This document shows positions 27,986 to 37,000 of a DNA stretch of 63,472 bases, piece after piece (within the stretch, counting starts at the first letter, position 1; each line of letters starts with the position of its first letter). A program made the position numbers and the translations under genes. The stretch comes from a virus: the IMG/VR virus record IMGVR_UViG_3300045825_000308, positions 1-63,472 of that record; one strand, written 5' to 3'. The notes under the pieces were generated by a model. The model had not been told where the DNA came from. It saw nothing but the letters and a program-made list of their open reading frames with translations, and ran no database searches.

Positions 27986-28648
27986 TATACATAATACTTT
28001 CTGTTAATAGAAAAAAAACGGGCGCAACATTGAATAGGTATTCTACGAAGTTGGAAAAGAATGATCTTTTTTATTTTTGCATATCGTTTTTCTGTTATAC
28101 GAAGTATCAGAAGACTCTAGGACCGGTGGTTGGACATTGGTTTTGTCCCCCGCCCTCCAGAGAGGGGGCAAAAAGGCAAAGGAGACTCCTTAAGGTATCT
28201 TAATAAGAGTTTTAAGAAAGACAAGAGAGAGAAAATAAAAATCTAGAGAAAAAATAAGAGAAAAAAATAAAGTCAAGAGAAAAAATATAAATAATTAAAA
28301 ATAAAGATAATAGTAAAAATATATTAAATAAAGATTTACAAAATGAGACTTCTTGATAAAATATCGAAATAAGATTAATATTAAGATTTATATATAAATA
28401 ATTTATAAAAATTATTGTAAAAATTTCAAGGTCTCGCTTCACTTGGGTTCTCGCTCAGTGAAATTTTCCATAATTATAAAAAATTAAATTTAAAAAATAT
28501 TTTAAAATTTTAAAAAACTTCAATTTACGCTATTTGTCATATTACGCAGTACTTCCATCAACACCTCTAGACGCACATCATCAAAAAATACCTTTAAAAT
28601 TATAAGAGTATTATCCATCACAGTATCTATAAAAGTAAAAGGTTATTA
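27986..28648. other. Divergent non-coding region, candidate origin or structured RNA
   Basis: No convincing gene is present between the leftward helicase and the rightward replicative helicase genes. A relatively GC-rich stretch at 28108-28200 holds three hairpins: GGACA/TGTCC (28132-28148), CCCTC/GAGGG (28153-28166) and AAGGAG/CTCCTT (28179-28191). It is followed by about 120 bases of purine-rich sequence with very few C residues (28205-28325), then AT-rich sequence and the inverted repeat at 28420-28467. Promoters for both flanking genes must lie here, but none is clear. Origin function is inferred from layout. Confidence 0.4.
28420..28467. repeat. Nested inverted repeat in the divergent region
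   Basis: AAAATTTCA (28420-28428) pairs with TGAAATTTT (28459-28467), and inside it CACT (28440-28443) pairs with AGTG (28457-28460). The centre also has two TCTCGCT direct repeats. Confidence 0.55.
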
Positions 28649-30013
28649 ATGAATCAAGAGATGCAATTACCGTTTGACGATAAATTTCAACTAACATTAT
28701 TAGAATTGATATTATCAGATAAACACGTGGCTGAAAAAAGTTATGTTCATTTAAGACCTGAATTTTTTCCAAATGAATATTTTGCTAAGATCTTTGGAAT
28801 GTTAAAAGGATTAAATGAACTATATGAAGCAGCTCCTTCTCAAAATCAATTAAAAAATGAACTATTAAAGATAACAGATCCTAAACAATCACAACTTTAT
28901 TTAGATATCTATAAACGAATAACTAATCCACAAGATTTTAGAGATTATGAATATACTAAAAAGAACTTAGATTCTTATTTTAAATCTAGAAACATCTTTA
29001 AATTGACCAATGATATCATAAAAAATCAACATCTTCATCCAGATAAACTAACAGAATTAATAGAAAATCATATAAAGACCATATCAGAAATCAGTTTTAA
29101 TAATGTTAAAACGAGAGGATTAGAAAATCTGTTAGGATTCTTAGATGAATGTAAAGCAGATGCTGGTAATTTAATACCAACCTTTCTTCCAACTATAGAT
29201 AAAGCCCTAGGTGGTGGTTGTCCAAGAGGAACTCTTGCAATGGCTATTGGAGCAACTAACGTTGGTAAGTCAGTATGGTTGATTAATTGGACCTATAAAC
29301 TCATTAAAGCTGGTTATAAGGTCCTTTATGTTAATCTTGAGGGATATGAGCGCCAGACCATGCAAAGACTCATCTGTCGAGCCATTAGAGCTCCATTATA
29401 TAATGTGAAGAATAAGATATTAACAGAATTTCAATTAGATCAGGTAGTCAATTTTCAAGAGGAATGCAAAGAAAACTTTAAATTCTTTCATAATAATTCA
29501 TTTGATATGACCATCGAAAGTTTTATACCAGCTTTAAAACACATCGTGTTACATGAATTTAAAGCAGATGTTGTTGTTTATGACTATGGACAATTATTTA
29601 AGTCTAAAAAGAATCATGATGGAAATAGACATGAGCAAGCTTATTGTCATAGAGCAATAACTATGATGGCGGGGGAATTAGATCACTTAGCTGTTACTGT
29701 TGCACAGGGTCAACGAGATACTAACATCAAAAATAGTTCAGCATCTTCATTAACAAGAATGACTGATATTGCAGAATGCTTTGAAATAAATCGAGCAGCA
29801 GCAACTGTCTTTACTTTAAATCGTTCGGAAAGAGATGAAGAAATGGAATGGATAAAAATCTTAATGGATAAACAACGCGATGGCGCCAAGAATATTGTTG
29901 AGATTTGTAAGACAGATTTTCATACTGTTACTATGTTTGGAGATGAATCAGAAGGATTAGGCTTTATTAATGCTAAAACTTATTTAGAACAAACAGCTCA
30001 GAAGCAATTATGA
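28649..30013 (+). CDS. DnaB-like replicative DNA helicase
   Basis: The 454-residue protein has an N-terminal helical domain (about 1-100) and a RecA-type ATPase domain with Walker A GATNVGKS (residues 201-208), Walker B-like ADVVVYDYGQL and a late RDTN / LTRMTD region as in DnaB helicases. It unwinds DNA ahead of the polymerase as a hexamer. AAAGG lies before ATG. The primase gene overlaps it by four bases (ATGA), so the two are translationally coupled, a normal phage primosome pair. Confidence 0.85.
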   Translation: MNQEMQLPFDDKFQLTLLELILSDKHVAEKSYVHLRPEFFPNEYFAKIFGMLKGLNELYEAAPSQNQLKNELLKITDPKQSQLYLDIYKRITNPQDFRDYEYTKKNLDSYFKSRNIFKLTNDIIKNQHLHPDKLTELIENHIKTISEISFNNVKTRGLENLLGFLDECKADAGNLIPTFLPTIDKALGGGCPRGTLAMAIGATNVGKSVWLINWTYKLIKAGYKVLYVNLEGYERQTMQRLICRAIRAPLYNVKNKILTEFQLDQVVNFQEECKENFKFFHNNSFDMTIESFIPALKHIVLHEFKADVVVYDYGQLFKSKKNHDGNRHEQAYCHRAITMMAGELDHLAVTVAQGQRDTNIKNSSASSLTRMTDIAECFEINRAAATVFTLNRSERDEEMEWIKILMDKQRDGAKNIVEICKTDFHTVTMFGDESEGLGFINAKTYLEQTAQKQL

Positions 30014-31116
30014 TTAAACTAGAGCCATTTAAAAAAATCCTTAATGATTGTGATATTGGATATCTTGAAAATCAGTCTCACATCATATTGAAAGAATGTC
30101 CTAACTGCAATGGTTCCGATAAGCTTTGGGTTTCTAAAGGTAATCTTCTTTGGAGATGCTTTAAATGTGAAGGTTTAAATTACAACACGGCTAAAGGTAA
30201 TTTTTACACACTATTAAGAGATGTTCTTGGTTTTGACAAATTTGAAATCAAACAGATTCTAAAAGAAAATGAAATTCCGTCATATGTTCCTGAGAAATTA
30301 GAAGCTGCACCGCTTCAAAGAAAAGAATTAATTGAAGATAAAGAAATTAAAATCGATAAGTTTGACATTCCTTCCAACTTTTTCTTATTAGATGGATCAG
30401 AAACTCAATTAAGAAATCACATGGAAGTCTATTCTTATTTAGTATCGCGACATGTTACGAATTTAGAAACTATTCAGAAATTTAAGTTAAGATATAATCC
30501 GGCAGTTAAAAGATTAGTCTTCCCAGTTTATAATGGAGACAAGACATGTGTTGGAGTCCAGACAAGAGATATCACTGATAGATATAAGCAAATGCATCTT
30601 AAGTGTCAGAACTTTGAATGCTCCCTATTCCGTCAATTTTATTTCTTTAAGACAAAAGAAGAAATTTCTCATTGTCCAGAGTGTAGATCAGAACTTTTAG
30701 AATCTTTTTATCCTAAATCATCTAACTCTAGAAATTTTCCTAAGACTGAAATATTTTTTAATCAACAAAATATTGATTGGACTCAGCCAGTAGCTATGGT
30801 AGAAGGTCCTTTCGATTGCACTAACACACCAAATGCTATTGGACTATTAGGAAGAACGCTTTCTTATTCGCAATTGTGGATTATTTTAAATAATTTAAAA
30901 GCACCATTGATTTTATTTTTAGATGGTGATCAAGCTGGAACAGAATCAACGATAGATGTTTATCATAAATTATCTCTATTTGTTGATGATATTAAAATTT
31001 GTTTATTAGAAAATGGCGATGATCCAGGCAGTCATTCAATAGAAGAAAATAAAGTATTATTATCACAAGCGACACACCCGCACACTTGGTTTATAAATAA
31101 ACAAATCATGTTTTAG
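30010..31116 (+). CDS. DNA primase (zinc-binding and TOPRIM)
   Basis: The 368-residue protein starts with a CHC2-like zinc ribbon (C30, C33, C50, C53) and has a TOPRIM core with MVEGPFDC (around residue 261) and LFLDGDQAG (around 301). It makes RNA primers with the helicase encoded just before it. Between the two domains (about residues 200-230) is a second Cys set, CQNFEC followed by CPEC, that looks like another zinc ribbon. The start overlaps the helicase stop codon. About 115 non-coding bases follow. Confidence 0.85.
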   Translation: MIKLEPFKKILNDCDIGYLENQSHIILKECPNCNGSDKLWVSKGNLLWRCFKCEGLNYNTAKGNFYTLLRDVLGFDKFEIKQILKENEIPSYVPEKLEAAPLQRKELIEDKEIKIDKFDIPSNFFLLDGSETQLRNHMEVYSYLVSRHVTNLETIQKFKLRYNPAVKRLVFPVYNGDKTCVGVQTRDITDRYKQMHLKCQNFECSLFRQFYFFKTKEEISHCPECRSELLESFYPKSSNSRNFPKTEIFFNQQNIDWTQPVAMVEGPFDCTNTPNAIGLLGRTLSYSQLWIILNNLKAPLILFLDGDQAGTESTIDVYHKLSLFVDDIKICLLENGDDPGSHSIEENKVLLSQATHPHTWFINKQIMF

Positions 31117-31185
31117 TCTGGCGCATATCACAAAAATAGTTGTCAGTAAATGTCGAATTAATTATGTATCGTCTTCTTAAAACCT

Positions 31186-31223
31186 ATGTAAAGATCCATC
31201 ATCACATTTTTTAGATCTTACAT
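31186..31223 (+). promoter_or_regulatory. Hairpin next to the sigma-like gene ribosome binding site
   Basis: ATGTAAAGATC pairs with GATCTTACAT (one bulged A) across a 17-base loop. It ends directly before GGAGG and the ATG at 31233, so it may influence translation initiation or protect the mRNA 5' end. Confidence 0.5.
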
Positions 31224-31232
31224 GGAGGCACT

Positions 31233-31955
31233 ATGACGAAGGCGACAGAACTTTATCAGAAACCAGTTTATTCAGACGAACTTTTTAAATCTTTCTATCC
31301 GATGATTTGTAAAGTGATTAATGACACAGTACTTAAATTACCGCAAGGGTCAGAAAACATTGACCGTTATGAAGATTATGTGCAGCGTTGTAGAATTTGG
31401 CTATGGGAACATTGTGAATTATATGATGCCACGCGCACTGGTAAGAATGGCAAGATTTGTAAGTTCTCTACCTATATGCACATGGTATTTTACTCACGAC
31501 TCGGTGCAATTAGAAATAATTTATTAAAGAAAAGAAAAGATAATATTTGTGTTGACTTTTCAAACTTAATGAACCCGCAATCTCTAAATGAAAACACGAA
31601 TAATGACATCTCATATTTATCAGAAGATGTCTGTGTGGATATAGATTTCACAATGCTATTAAAAGAAAAACTGATCTTTCTCCAAAAACTTCTACCACCA
31701 GAAAAATTTGGATTATATAAAGAATACTTTCTTGACGGAAATCAAGAACTTAGTTCCTTATCTGAAAAGTATTTTAATCCAGAGTATAATCAAATTAAAG
31801 AAACGATAAATGAATTAAAGAAAATTCATGAAGACTGTTGGGGAATAAATGTTAAATCCAGAAAACAAGTGCGCAAATCTGTTCAACCAAGAAGTAAAAA
31901 GCATTCAGCATTCTGTCAAGACAATGTTGGACATGCAATTGAGTTTGCAACGTGA
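31233..31955 (+). CDS. Sigma-factor-like protein 1
   Basis: The 240-residue product has a sigma region 2-like segment: EDYVQRCRIWLWEH, then YDATRTGKNGK and FSTYMHMVFYSRL, the pattern of sigma-70 region 2 where the core polymerase and -10 DNA are bound. A region 4-like helix-turn-helix is less obvious near LSSLSEKYFNPEYNQIKETI. The Lys/Arg-rich C terminus is unusual. GGAGG precedes ATG. It lies between the primase and dUTPase genes and is one of two sigma-like genes here, a situation like T4 gp55 but with two candidates. Confidence 0.55.
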   Translation: MTKATELYQKPVYSDELFKSFYPMICKVINDTVLKLPQGSENIDRYEDYVQRCRIWLWEHCELYDATRTGKNGKICKFSTYMHMVFYSRLGAIRNNLLKKRKDNICVDFSNLMNPQSLNENTNNDISYLSEDVCVDIDFTMLLKEKLIFLQKLLPPEKFGLYKEYFLDGNQELSSLSEKYFNPEYNQIKETINELKKIHEDCWGINVKSRKQVRKSVQPRSKKHSAFCQDNVGHAIEFAT

Positions 31956-32286
31956 GTATTTTAAAAGAGGCAAAGGAATTGATTATGATAATGCCTCTTT
32001 TAAAGAAAAGATTAATGAAATCAAAAGCCAAAAGATTAATTTTGATTCTGAGTTTAACGAGTTGCTTGACACACTGCCGTGGAAACCTTGGCGATCATAT
32101 ACTGAAGATCAATTAAAAGGGTTTGCTTCACCAGAAGTAAAGTTAGAAGCGCAATATGAGATCATCGATGGTTTTCATTTTTTCATGAATATGTGTTTAT
32201 TGATGGATATTGATGGTGATACGTTTGAAAAACTTTATATGACTAAGAACAAAGAGAATTTTGATAGACAAGAACGTGGTTATTAA
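31849..32286 (+). CDS. Dimeric (all-alpha) dUTPase
   Basis: The 145-residue product matches dimeric dUTPases of the MazG-related fold: MLDMQLSLQREYF, an EFNELLD...WKPW segment, EAQYEIIDGFHFF with the metal-binding E and D, and the typical C-terminal KNKENFDRQERGY. It hydrolyses dUTP to dUMP, keeping uracil out of DNA and feeding thymidylate synthase, which is encoded downstream. Start 31849 has GGGG before it but overlaps the sigma-like gene by 107 bases; ATG 31924 is a possible shorter start that still keeps the catalytic domain. Confidence 0.75.
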   Translation: MLNPENKCANLFNQEVKSIQHSVKTMLDMQLSLQREYFKRGKGIDYDNASFKEKINEIKSQKINFDSEFNELLDTLPWKPWRSYTEDQLKGFASPEVKLEAQYEIIDGFHFFMNMCLLMDIDGDTFEKLYMTKNKENFDRQERGY

Positions 32287-32300
32287 ATAAGGAGAACTTT

Positions 32301-32639
32301 ATGACAGAAGAAACAAAAGCAGTTGAACCAAAAGCAACGAAGTATGTTAGACCAAAATATGTTGTAGGTCTTTACAAATCTGGTATGACGAAAATGGAAG
32401 ACTTAATTGAAGCCGTGCGCAATATGGAAAATAGTGTTATTTTACGCAAGAATGTAAAACATCCACGAGATACTTTCTTTTATAAAAGAAATATTCACTG
32501 GGCACTATCTGATGCAACAAAGGCTGGAGAAATCACTGGTTATGTTATTAAACTTAGAAAAGTCAATACAGCAGTAAACAAAAAAGAAGCTCCTGTAAAT
32601 AATGTTGAAACATCAACTGATTCAATCCCAACTATCTAG
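32301..32639 (+). CDS. Hypothetical basic protein in the nucleotide operon
   Basis: The 112-residue product has a Lys-rich N-terminal half (KYVRPKYVVGLYKSGMTK), a possible DNA- or RNA-binding core, and a disordered Ser/Thr-rich tail. AAGGAGAAC precedes ATG. I do not recognise a family. It is flanked by the dUTPase and dNMP kinase genes. Confidence 0.6.
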   Translation: MTEETKAVEPKATKYVRPKYVVGLYKSGMTKMEDLIEAVRNMENSVILRKNVKHPRDTFFYKRNIHWALSDATKAGEITGYVIKLRKVNTAVNKKEAPVNNVETSTDSIPTI

Positions 32640-32648
32640 GAATAACAA

Positions 32649-33155
32649 ATGCTGTGCATCATAGAAGGTTCTGACAAAGCAGGAAAAAGTACATTAGCAA
32701 AACATTTATCCGAAGTATTTAATTTAGAATGCACACATTTGACTAAACCTAAAACTGATGATTCATTTAACGAATATTCAGATATGATTGACAATATCAA
32801 AGGTCCAATGATTTATGATAGAAGTTTCTTGTCTGAATATGTTTATGCAAATCTTTGGCGTGGTGGTTGTAAGATTACTAATGATCAGTTTAGAGCGTTA
32901 GAAAATAAAATTGTTTTGAAAGCTCATGAACTGAAGTTGCAAGTTTTTGTAATTTATGCATTTGCACCACTTGAAATAATTAAAGAAAGATGTATCAAAG
33001 AAAAAGAAGACCTTCTCCAATTAGATCAGGTAGAAAAGTGTCAAAAACTATATTCAGAAATCATGTCTAAAACAATGTTAATGAAAATTAATTATAATTC
33101 TTCAACACAACTGCCTAAACATATCTCACAATTAATTGGTCAATTATCTCAGTAG
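32649..33155 (+). CDS. Thymidylate / deoxynucleoside monophosphate kinase
   Basis: The 168-residue protein has a P-loop GSDKAGKST (residues 7-15) and the YDRSFLSEYVYA segment typical of thymidylate kinases (DRS/DRW motif). It would phosphorylate dTMP to dTDP. It lies directly before the thymidylate synthase gene, and its stop codon is 10 bases before that start. It is slightly shorter than the ~200-residue bacterial enzymes. Confidence 0.75.
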   Translation: MLCIIEGSDKAGKSTLAKHLSEVFNLECTHLTKPKTDDSFNEYSDMIDNIKGPMIYDRSFLSEYVYANLWRGGCKITNDQFRALENKIVLKAHELKLQVFVIYAFAPLEIIKERCIKEKEDLLQLDQVEKCQKLYSEIMSKTMLMKINYNSSTQLPKHISQLIGQLSQ

Positions 33156-33165
33156 GAAAATAAAC

Positions 33166-34017
33166 ATGAAAGTTTGGCAAGATATACTTAAAACAGTTCT
33201 TGAGAATGGTGAGAAGAGAAATGATAGGACTGGCTGTGGAACATTGGCTTTATTTAATAAAGTTATCGAATTTGATAATGAATTTTCCTTCCCCGCAGTT
33301 ACAACGAAAAAATTGGCGTTTAAATCAATGGCTAGTGAATTAGCTTGCTTTATTCATGGTAAATCAAAACTATCTGATTTTCATAAATTCAATTGTAAGA
33401 TATGGGATGCTAATGGAAATGCGGATTATTGGTTAAAGAATACAAACAATATTGATCCAGGTAATTATTTGGGTCGCATCTATGGTGTCAACTGGCGTGG
33501 TTGGAAAAGTGTTAATACTACAAAAGAAACATTAGAGATTAAAGAAACAGATCAATTACATGATCTGGTTCAAGCTATTAAAAAAGAGCCACACAGCAGA
33601 AGACATGTGGTCCTAGCTTTTAATCCAGGAGAACTTGATCAAACGGTGCTCCCGGCCTGTCATTTAGGTTTTCAAGTTTTCGTAAGAGGATCGACTCATA
33701 TAGATATAGCTGTTCAAATGAGATCTGTTGATTTGTTTCTTGGTTTACCTTTTGATGTTGCGAGTTACGCTCTTCTCCAAAGACTAATAGCTAAGGAAGT
33801 TGGTTTGACTTCTGGTAAGCTTTATTTCAATTTAGGCGACACTCATATCTATTTGAATCATATTGAGCAAGTCAAAACTATTTTGACTAGAACTCCTCAC
33901 ACACCGCCACAACTCAAGTTATCAGATGATGCTTCTTTGTTTGATTTTCATCCTTCACAAGCGGAATTAGTTAGTTATGAATCATATGGAATACTTGCAG
34001 CTCCCATGAGTGTCTAA
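33166..34017 (+). CDS. thyA: Thymidylate synthase
   Basis: From ATG 33166 (preceded by AGTAGGAAAA) the protein is 283 residues, close to the ThyA norm. It contains NDRTGCGT near the N terminus, SRRHVVLAF, the catalytic Cys165 in LPACHLGFQ (usual LPPCH, so a Pro-to-Ala change beside the nucleophile), RSVDLFLGLPFDVASY and GDTHIYLNH. It methylates dUMP to dTMP with methylene-tetrahydrofolate. With dUTPase and dNMP kinase it gives the phage its own thymidylate route. Confidence 0.9.
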   Translation: MKVWQDILKTVLENGEKRNDRTGCGTLALFNKVIEFDNEFSFPAVTTKKLAFKSMASELACFIHGKSKLSDFHKFNCKIWDANGNADYWLKNTNNIDPGNYLGRIYGVNWRGWKSVNTTKETLEIKETDQLHDLVQAIKKEPHSRRHVVLAFNPGELDQTVLPACHLGFQVFVRGSTHIDIAVQMRSVDLFLGLPFDVASYALLQRLIAKEVGLTSGKLYFNLGDTHIYLNHIEQVKTILTRTPHTPPQLKLSDDASLFDFHPSQAELVSYESYGILAAPMSV

Positions 34018-34030
34018 AGTATAATAGGGC

Positions 34031-37000
34031 ATGATCACATACGCTAATCTAAATACTAAATCACATTATTCAGCAGGTCTAGCAGTTGGCACAACAACTG
34101 AAATTATAAAAAAGGCTATGGAGAAAAAACTTCATGGCCTTGCTTTAACAGATCGCAACACAGCGTCTGGCTTAATTGATTTTTATAATAAAGCAAAAGA
34201 ATTAAAATTCAAAGCATCTCTTGGTATTGAGATTTTTTATTATGATAATGCAAACAAACTTCAAAAAATCGTTCTATTAGCTATTAACCAGGAAGGTTAT
34301 TTTAATCTATGTCATTTAGTAACTAATTCATGGAATAATGTTCATTTATTTAATATGCCATGTGTTTCTTTATACGATTTAAATGAATATTCGCAATATT
34401 TATATTGTTTATCGAGTTCATTTGCACAAAGAAAAGATTTAAAGTCTATCTATAAAGACAAACTAATTTTTCAAATATTCTTAGACTATCAAAATAATGA
34501 AAATAATTTTAATATCTTAAAATCCTCAGAAAAATATATTATTTCATGTGATGCTTTTATTCCTGATTGGGATTTTAAAGAGCTTCAAGATGTAATGTTA
34601 AGCAATAGTAAATCTGCTACTGATGCAGATAAAGCTATTAGCGCTAAGCCAATCTTATCAGCTGTTGAAATAATGCAATATTGGAAAACCAATATGAATT
34701 ATATGACAATAGAACAATTGGCACAAGCTTTTCAATTATCTGTTTCAATTCTAGATGAATGCTCAAAGATTGAATTAAAGTTTAGAGATCAGGTTGTAAA
34801 TTATCCTCACCTTCTTCATCCATTAAATCATGACGGTTGTTCAAAAGAAGAGTTGGTTTATAGAATAGCTAAAGATTATGGAAGATTTCCTATTGATAAT
34901 TCAATATATAAAGACAGATTTGAATATGAGATGGATGCTATCACCAATAACGGAAGAGTAAATCTAATAGATTATTTCTTAGTGCTTGAAGATTTGTGCA
35001 GATGGTGTAGAGAGAATGGTATTACTGTTGGTCCAGGCAGGGGTTCTGGAGCTGGAGCTCTTGTTAACTATTGTCTGAAGATTACTCACTTGGATCCTAT
35101 TGTTTATAATCTTTTATTTGAAAGATTCATATCTAAAGGAAGGATAATCAATGGAAATATGCCCGATGTCGACCTAGATTTTTCCGAGCAAGAACCAGTT
35201 AGAGAATATTTAATAGAAAAATATGGATCTGATCGAGTTTATAGAATAGGAACGTTTCAAACATTAAAAACATTAGGCTCTATTAAAGATATTTGTAAAT
35301 CAATGCAAGATAAATATCCAGAATTAGATTTTGTTACTGTTAATAACGTTACAAAAACTTTTGGAGATAAAGACATAGAAGAATCAGAAGCTGAATTTTT
35401 TGAAAGAGTGTTAGAAGAAAATGAAGTTGCGCAAACCTTCTTCCAAAAATATCCAGATGTATTAAGCAAGGTTGAAAGGCTTGTTGGATATAATAGACAA
35501 GCGGGTATTCATCCCTGCTTTAATGGTAATATGAAAATATTAACAGATATCGGATATAAAACTTTTTATGAATTAGAAAATAAAAGCGCTATGATTTTAA
35601 CGCCATCCGGTTGGAGAAATGCTGTATTTTTTAAAAATGGTATAAAACAAACGTATAAACATATTATCGCAAGATCACATTTATCAACGAGAGGATACAT
35701 AGAAATTATATGTACAAAAGATCATATATTTAAATCAGACAATGATAGTGATTCAGAATTATATAAAAAGAAGATCTTGAGTAATCATAATTGTAATGAG
35801 TTAAGTTTAAATCATTTTTTATTAGGTTGGATATGGAATGATGGTTATTTTAATAAAAATGCAAATAGATTTATTGCATGCATCACCCCAGAGAAGGATA
35901 AGGAATTTTTTAAAATTTTTCCTGAGGATAATTTTCAATTAAAGCAAAAAAAATATGCATATACTTTTAAACATGAATTTAATCAAATTTTTGATAACCT
36001 TGGATATGATTATAATAAAACCACAACTAAGCAGTTTCCAATACAATGGAACACTTGGACAATTATAGAAAAATTTTCATGGCTTAAGGGAATGTTTTCA
36101 GCAAATGGATTTATCGTAAGAAAAAAATTTGGCATTAAATTAACATCTAGAAAATTAATTATTGATATGATTACGGCATTGAATGAATTAGGCATTACGA
36201 CAACAACAAATTTTAATGATCAGCCATCAATCGAGTGGAAATCAAAGGCTGCAAGTTATTTTTATTTAACACAGCATGGTAATAACACTTTTATTAAAGC
36301 TATAGGCTTTGTACAAGATTATAAGAATAATAATATTTTGAAAGATAACAGATATATTGCGCAAAAAATAATTAAACACAACATAGAGCCTGTTTTTGAT
36401 TTTACCGTTATTGATGGAGATCCATATGGCTTGGTTGAGGGATTTTGGGCACACAATTGTGGACTCGCATTGTGTCAAGATAATGTAGAAGACTTTGCTC
36501 CACTGAGATCATATAAGGGCACAAAAGTTTTAGATATTAATGCTGGAGCATGTGAACAATCGGGAATTTTAAAATATGATATCTTAGGATTAAGAACTTT
36601 AAAATATATTCAAGCCACATGTGATCTCGTTGGCATTAAAGATATTTACTCTATACCGTTGGATGATAGACTAACCCACAATAAGTTTGCTGAGGGAGAT
36701 ACTAATGGAGTGTTTCAGTTTAATTCTGATGTAGCTATTGGAATCTTAACAATGATACCAAAGAATAAAATGTCTTTGGATGTTGAATCATTAACAACAT
36801 CATGTGGACGTCCAGGACCAATGCGAAATGGACAGCATATTGAATTTGCAAAAAGAGTGAGTGGTGATAGATTAGCAACAGCTCCGCACCCAGCACTTGA
36901 AGAAGAATTAAAATCAACATTCGGAATTATGATTTATCAAGAAAATGTTATGAAGACATCACAAATACTTGGTGGATTTTCTTTAGCCGAAGCAGATGAT

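Noticed and set aside
28095-28110. loxP-like half site (TATACGAAGTAT)
   Set aside because: Only a partial arm with a missing base, and no opposite arm at the right spacing.
28212-28442. Leftward 76-residue ORF in the divergent region
   Set aside because: Low-complexity Phe/Ile/Leu/Ser sequence caused by the purine-rich tract; no ribosome site or family.
34020-34025. TATAAT just before the polymerase gene as a promoter
   Set aside because: The best -35 (TTGCAG at 33995) is 19 bases away and the start codon is too close; left as a note only.
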